8,574 bases of DNA from positions 1-8,574 of the forward strand of contig JAAYLO010000080.1 of the NCBI GenBank assembly GCA_012521855.1, written 5' to 3'. This document shows, piece by piece, positions 6,292-8,574 of this stretch (position 1 is the first letter of the stretch; each line of letters starts with the position of its first letter). Origin of the DNA: Halanaerobiaceae bacterium. GTDB taxonomy: Bacteria; Bacillota; Halanaerobiia; Halanaerobiales; DTU029. The notes under the pieces were generated by a model. That model did not search any database and was not told where the DNA came from. It was given only the letters and a program-made list of their open reading frames with translations. The translations under genes were made by a program, and so were the position numbers.

Positions 6292-6591
6292 ATGTTACTT
6301 GGAAAACTGGTTGCAGGGGGTGTGGATTTCCGTGTAGAAAGTACTACCCATGCCCTGAAGAGGATGGAAGAAAGGGAAGTTGGACATGATGCAGTCATCA
6401 GCACACTTCAGGAACTGAGTTGTAAAATAATGGCTTATAATGATACAGGTGAAGAGATTGCAGTCATAGATCAGGAGCATGATCTGGCTGTGATTGTGGA
6501 AGTAAGGATGAATAAAGTCGTTATTATAACTGTGATTGACAGGGCAGATATTTATCTAAAGGATGGAACCATGTTAGAAAAAATTGCATGA
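6292..6591 (+). CDS. Small DUF4258-like protein
   Basis: This 99-residue protein starts at ATG 6292, eleven bases after GGGAGG (6275-6280). An in-frame TTG at 6271 overlaps that ribosome site and is rejected. The pattern THALKRMEEREVGHDAVISTL (19-39), with H20, R24 and R28, followed by strands EEIAVID, LAVIVEV and KVVIITVID (54-83), fits the DUF4258 family, which is thought to share the small RelE/BrnT-like toxin fold. No partner antitoxin gene adjoins it, so a toxin role is not supported by context; a stand-alone RNA-binding or housekeeping role is equally possible. It has no signal peptide or membrane helix. It is not part of the Bacillus gene order and is bracketed by inverted repeats that overlap the ribosome sites of itself and of mltG. 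Family assignment is by pattern memory, so moderately sure. Confidence 0.7.
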   Translation: MLLGKLVAGGVDFRVESTTHALKRMEEREVGHDAVISTLQELSCKIMAYNDTGEEIAVIDQEHDLAVIVEVRMNKVVIITVIDRADIYLKDGTMLEKIA

Positions 6592-6612
6592 ATAAGAATC
6601 CTTTGATATAAT
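6584..6612 (+). promoter_or_regulatory. Extended -10 promoter candidate for mltG
   Basis: TGATATAAT at 6604-6612 is a perfect extended -10 (TGnTATAAT). Seventeen bases upstream is TTGCAT (6584-6589), a weak -35 that keeps the leading TTG. Transcription would begin near 6619, giving a short leader that holds AAGGAG (6635-6640) and starts mltG at 6651. The -10 lies within the 5' arm of the inverted repeat at 6600-6638, so a regulator bound there could block it. Confidence 0.55.
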
Positions 6613-6638
6613 ATTGCATGACATATATTATATCAAGG
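6600..6638 (+). repeat. Perfect 12-base inverted repeat before mltG
   Basis: TTGATATAATAT (6603-6614) and ATATTATATCAA (6625-6636) are exact reverse complements around a ten-base centre. Beyond a one-base bulge (T6602), CC 6600-6601 can pair with GG 6637-6638, taking in part of the mltG Shine-Dalgarno AAGGAG (6635-6640). It could act as an RNA stem in readthrough transcripts, or as a DNA operator overlapping the promoter -10. It lacks the GC-rich stem and U-tract of a terminator. Confidence 0.7.
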
Positions 6639-6650
6639 AGATTAATGGTT

Positions 6651-7643
6651 ATGAAAAAAGGGATATTATCTTTTATACTGCTTTCTGTTATTATAACCGG
6701 CTCAGTATTTTTTTATCTGATACAGCCTGTCAACAAAGAACTTGAGACGGGAATCAGGGTAAATATTAAATCCGGCACTTCAGTGGCCGGGATTGCAGAA
6801 ACTTTATACAATCATAGACTGATCAGGTCCAGGACACTTTTCAGGCTTCTGGTCAGGTTCCAGGGAATGGAGAACAGCCTGAAGGCTGGTGTTTATAATA
6901 TTAATCCAGGTGATAATTTATTTGAAATAATTGATCAGCTTGTTAAGGGACGGGTTGCTACATACAGGGTGACCATACCGGAGGGATATACGGTAGAAGA
7001 GATTGCTGAAAGGCTTTCTGCACTTACCGAACACAGCAAAGAGGACTTCCTTCGAACAGCCAGGAGCAGCCTGGGAAAGGATTATCTTGGCAATGAAAAC
7101 AAAACCAGGTATCCCCTGGAGGGTTTTCTGTATCCAGATACCTATATAATCCCGGAGGGATACCAGGTGGAGGAGATATATGAACTGATGCTCTCTGTCT
7201 TTGAGGAGCGCTGGCTGGAAGAACTGGAAAATAATGATCTGGGATACAGCCCTTATGAGATTATGACCATTGCCTCTCTGGTTGAGAAGGAGGCCAGGCT
7301 TGATAAGGAGAAACCTATTATTGCTGCTGTGATGTATAATAGATTGAAACAGGATATGTTCTTACAGATCGATGCCACTGTCCAGTATGTACTGAAAGAA
7401 AGGAAAGAAAGGATATTATATAGTGATCTGAAGGTTGATTCACCATACAATACTTACCTTTACCCTGGTTTGCCCCCGGGCCCCATTGCCAGTCCCGGAG
7501 CGGTTTCCATTGAAGCAGCCTTAAATCCCGCTGAGGTAGATTATCTTTTTTATTTTGCCAGGGATGACGGAAGTCATGTCTTTAGCAGAAGCTATAGAGA
7601 ACACTTGAGATTGCAGGAAGAGATGAGGAAGGCCAATGAATAG
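6651..7643 (+). CDS. mltG: Endolytic murein transglycosylase MltG
   Basis: With the start at ATG 6651 (AAGGAG ten bases upstream) the protein has 330 residues; ATG 6645 is possible but too close to the ribosome site, and ATG 6618 lies upstream of it. A membrane anchor spans about 4-24. A LysM-like region (about 34-105, IKSGTSVAGIAETL) precedes the YceG/MltG catalytic domain: IPEGYTVEEIAERL (109-122), PLEGFLYPDTY (155-165), MTIASLVEKEA (205-215) carrying the catalytic glutamate, QIDATVQY (239-246) and SPYNTYLYPGLPPGPIASPG (264-283). MltG cleaves nascent glycan strands at the outer membrane face and sets their length, working with peptidoglycan synthases. In Bacillus its counterpart is yrrL at the same place. 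The next gene overlaps it by eight bases. All expected motifs are present. Confidence 0.95.
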   Translation: MKKGILSFILLSVIITGSVFFYLIQPVNKELETGIRVNIKSGTSVAGIAETLYNHRLIRSRTLFRLLVRFQGMENSLKAGVYNINPGDNLFEIIDQLVKGRVATYRVTIPEGYTVEEIAERLSALTEHSKEDFLRTARSSLGKDYLGNENKTRYPLEGFLYPDTYIIPEGYQVEEIYELMLSVFEERWLEELENNDLGYSPYEIMTIASLVEKEARLDKEKPIIAAVMYNRLKQDMFLQIDATVQYVLKERKERILYSDLKVDSPYNTYLYPGLPPGPIASPGAVSIEAALNPAEVDYLFYFARDDGSHVFSRSYREHLRLQEEMRKANE

Positions 7644-8256
7644 TGAGAATTTTTCTCAAAAAGTACAATGGGATGAGTGCCTGAATAAGATAAAAATAAA
7701 GGCAGAAAGAGACTATACCCCCATCATCAGCCCTGAATTGGGCCAATTCCTGCAGGTCCTGGTCAGGGCAAAAAGACCGGAAAGGATTCTGGAGATTGGA
7801 ACTGCAGTGGGTTATTCTACGATCTGGCTGGCCAGGGCTGTACATGGGAATACGGAGATTGTTACCATCGAGAGAGATGAAGATATGTATCTGGAGGCAG
7901 AAAAGAATTTCGAAACACTGGGCCTGAAAGACAGGATAAATCAGAAATTTGGTGATGCCCTGGAAATCTTACCATCTCTAAAGGAGAAATATGACCTTGT
8001 TTTTATCGACGGGGCCAAGGGCCAATACCTGAATTATCTTGAAATGATCATGGATCTGGTCCCTGAAGGCGGAATAATCCTTGCCGACAATGTACTCTAT
8101 CACGGCCATGTACAAAAAGAGGGGCATATCCCTCACAAAAGAAGGACCATGGTCAGGGTATTACAGGAATATATCAGGGTCATTACAGAACACCCCTTGC
8201 TGGAGAGTATAGTCCTTCCCGTGGGTGATGGCCTTGCACTGAGTGTCAGGAAGTGA
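7636..8256 (+). CDS. trmR: SAM-dependent O-methyltransferase, TrmR/YrrM-like
   Basis: This 206-residue class I methyltransferase is of the catechol/caffeoyl-CoA O-methyltransferase type. Motif I is ILEIGTAVGYSTIWLA (51-66), the ribose-binding acidic residue is in VTIERD (E79), GDALEIL follows (106-112), then VFIDGAKGQYLNY (122-134) and ILADNVLYHGHV (148-159), whose aspartates and asparagine usually bind the divalent metal. The end reads LPVGDGLALSVRK. In Bacillus subtilis the gene at this position (yrrM) was shown to encode TrmR, which methylates 5-hydroxyuridine at tRNA position 34 to 5-methoxyuridine. A U32 family gene 14 bases downstream, the class that makes the hydroxyuridine, supports that specific role. 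The start overlaps mltG by eight bases, with GAGGAAGG at 7625-7632. The enzyme class is certain; the tRNA substrate is inferred from context. Confidence 0.87.
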   Translation: MNSENFSQKVQWDECLNKIKIKAERDYTPIISPELGQFLQVLVRAKRPERILEIGTAVGYSTIWLARAVHGNTEIVTIERDEDMYLEAEKNFETLGLKDRINQKFGDALEILPSLKEKYDLVFIDGAKGQYLNYLEMIMDLVPEGGIILADNVLYHGHVQKEGHIPHKRRTMVRVLQEYIRVITEHPLLESIVLPVGDGLALSVRK

Positions 8257-8270
8257 GGAGGAAATATATC

Positions 8271-8574
8271 ATGAAAAAACTCGAATTATTGGCACCGGCT
8301 GGAAACCTGGAGAAACTGAAAGCAGCTATCCTTTACGGGGCTGATGCGGTTTATTGCGGAGGGTACAATTACGGCCTGAGGGAGGGGGCAGACAATTTCA
8401 GCCTGGAAGAATTACAGGAAGGGGTAAAGTATGCCCATGAGCATCAGGCCAGAATCTATATCACGGTAAATATGATACCACATAATGAAGACCTGACAGG
8501 GTTAGAGGAATACCTGCATTACCTGGTTGAAATGGGGGTAGATGCCCTGATTGTATCTGACACCGGGGTAATCA
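8271..8574 (+). CDS. Peptidase U32 family protein, N-terminal part (TrhP-like; partial)
   Basis: An open frame starts at ATG 8271, nine bases after GAGGAGG (8255-8261), and runs off the window after 101 codons. The start KLELLAPAGNLEKLKAAILYGADAVYCGG (3-31), then YGLREGADNF and the IYITVNMIPHNEDL strand (about 65-78), is the hallmark of the U32 family N-terminal barrel. Members annotated as collagenase-like peptidases include TrhP, which with prephenate and an iron-sulfur cluster hydroxylates uridine 34 of tRNAs. In Bacillus two U32 genes (yrrN, yrrO) follow yrrM in the same way. The cysteines that would hold the cluster lie beyond the window, so whether this is a TrhP orthologue (and which of the two) cannot be settled here. 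Confidence 0.88.
   Translation, partial: MKKLELLAPAGNLEKLKAAILYGADAVYCGGYNYGLREGADNFSLEELQEGVKYAHEHQARIYITVNMIPHNEDLTGLEEYLHYLVEMGVDALIVSDTGVI

Noticed and set aside
7582..7845. Minus-strand open frame across the mltG/methyltransferase junction
   Set aside because: It overlaps two confident genes, has no family resemblance, and spans a junction that is a translational overlap on the + strand.

Overview
The window looks like chromosome from an anaerobic low-to-mid-GC Firmicute, possibly of the Halanaerobiales type. The grounds are the gene order (alaS, ireB, ruvX, a yrzB-type gene, mltG, a yrrM-type methyltransferase, then a U32 peptidase family gene, as in Bacillus and Clostridia), frequent AGG/AGA arginine codons, strong Shine-Dalgarno sequences and several TTG starts. 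The order-level assignment is a guess from protein style. All genes lie on the + strand, and I saw no tRNA, rRNA, CRISPR array or insertion sequence.

Layout. Bases 1-95 are the 3' end of alaS. A 144-base gap with a weak promoter candidate leads to ireB (240-500). Three genes that are not part of the usual cluster then sit between ireB and ruvX: a 727-residue exported protein with an alkaline-phosphatase-like domain fused to a polytopic membrane region, a 414-residue FtsA/PilM-type actin-like ATPase, and a 513-residue single-span membrane protein with a baseplate-J-like outer part. The conserved order resumes with ruvX and a DUF1292 gene. Gaps from ireB to the DUF1292 gene are at most 23 bases, and several genes overlap, so this looks like one operon.

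At 6187-6650 the packing loosens. A small DUF4258-like gene (6292-6591) is flanked on both sides by long inverted repeats. Each repeat places the Shine-Dalgarno of the next gene (DUF4258-like or mltG) in or at the foot of a stem. The second repeat also contains a perfect extended -10 promoter, so a transcript starting there would lack the 5' arm. mltG, the methyltransferase gene and the U32 gene follow tightly, and the last runs off the window.

How the genes fit together. IreB (a target of the PASTA kinase) and MltG (glycan strand termination) concern the cell wall. The three inserted genes encode a plausible envelope assembly: a cytoplasmic actin-like ATPase, a bitopic membrane partner and a polytopic membrane protein with a large outer domain. 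This resembles in outline the PilM/PilN arrangement. RuvX acts in DNA/RNA processing, and the TrmR-like methyltransferase plus U32 protein fit wobble-uridine modification (ho5U to mo5U). The three-gene insertion and the hairpin-bracketed DUF4258-like gene are the parts most worth following up.
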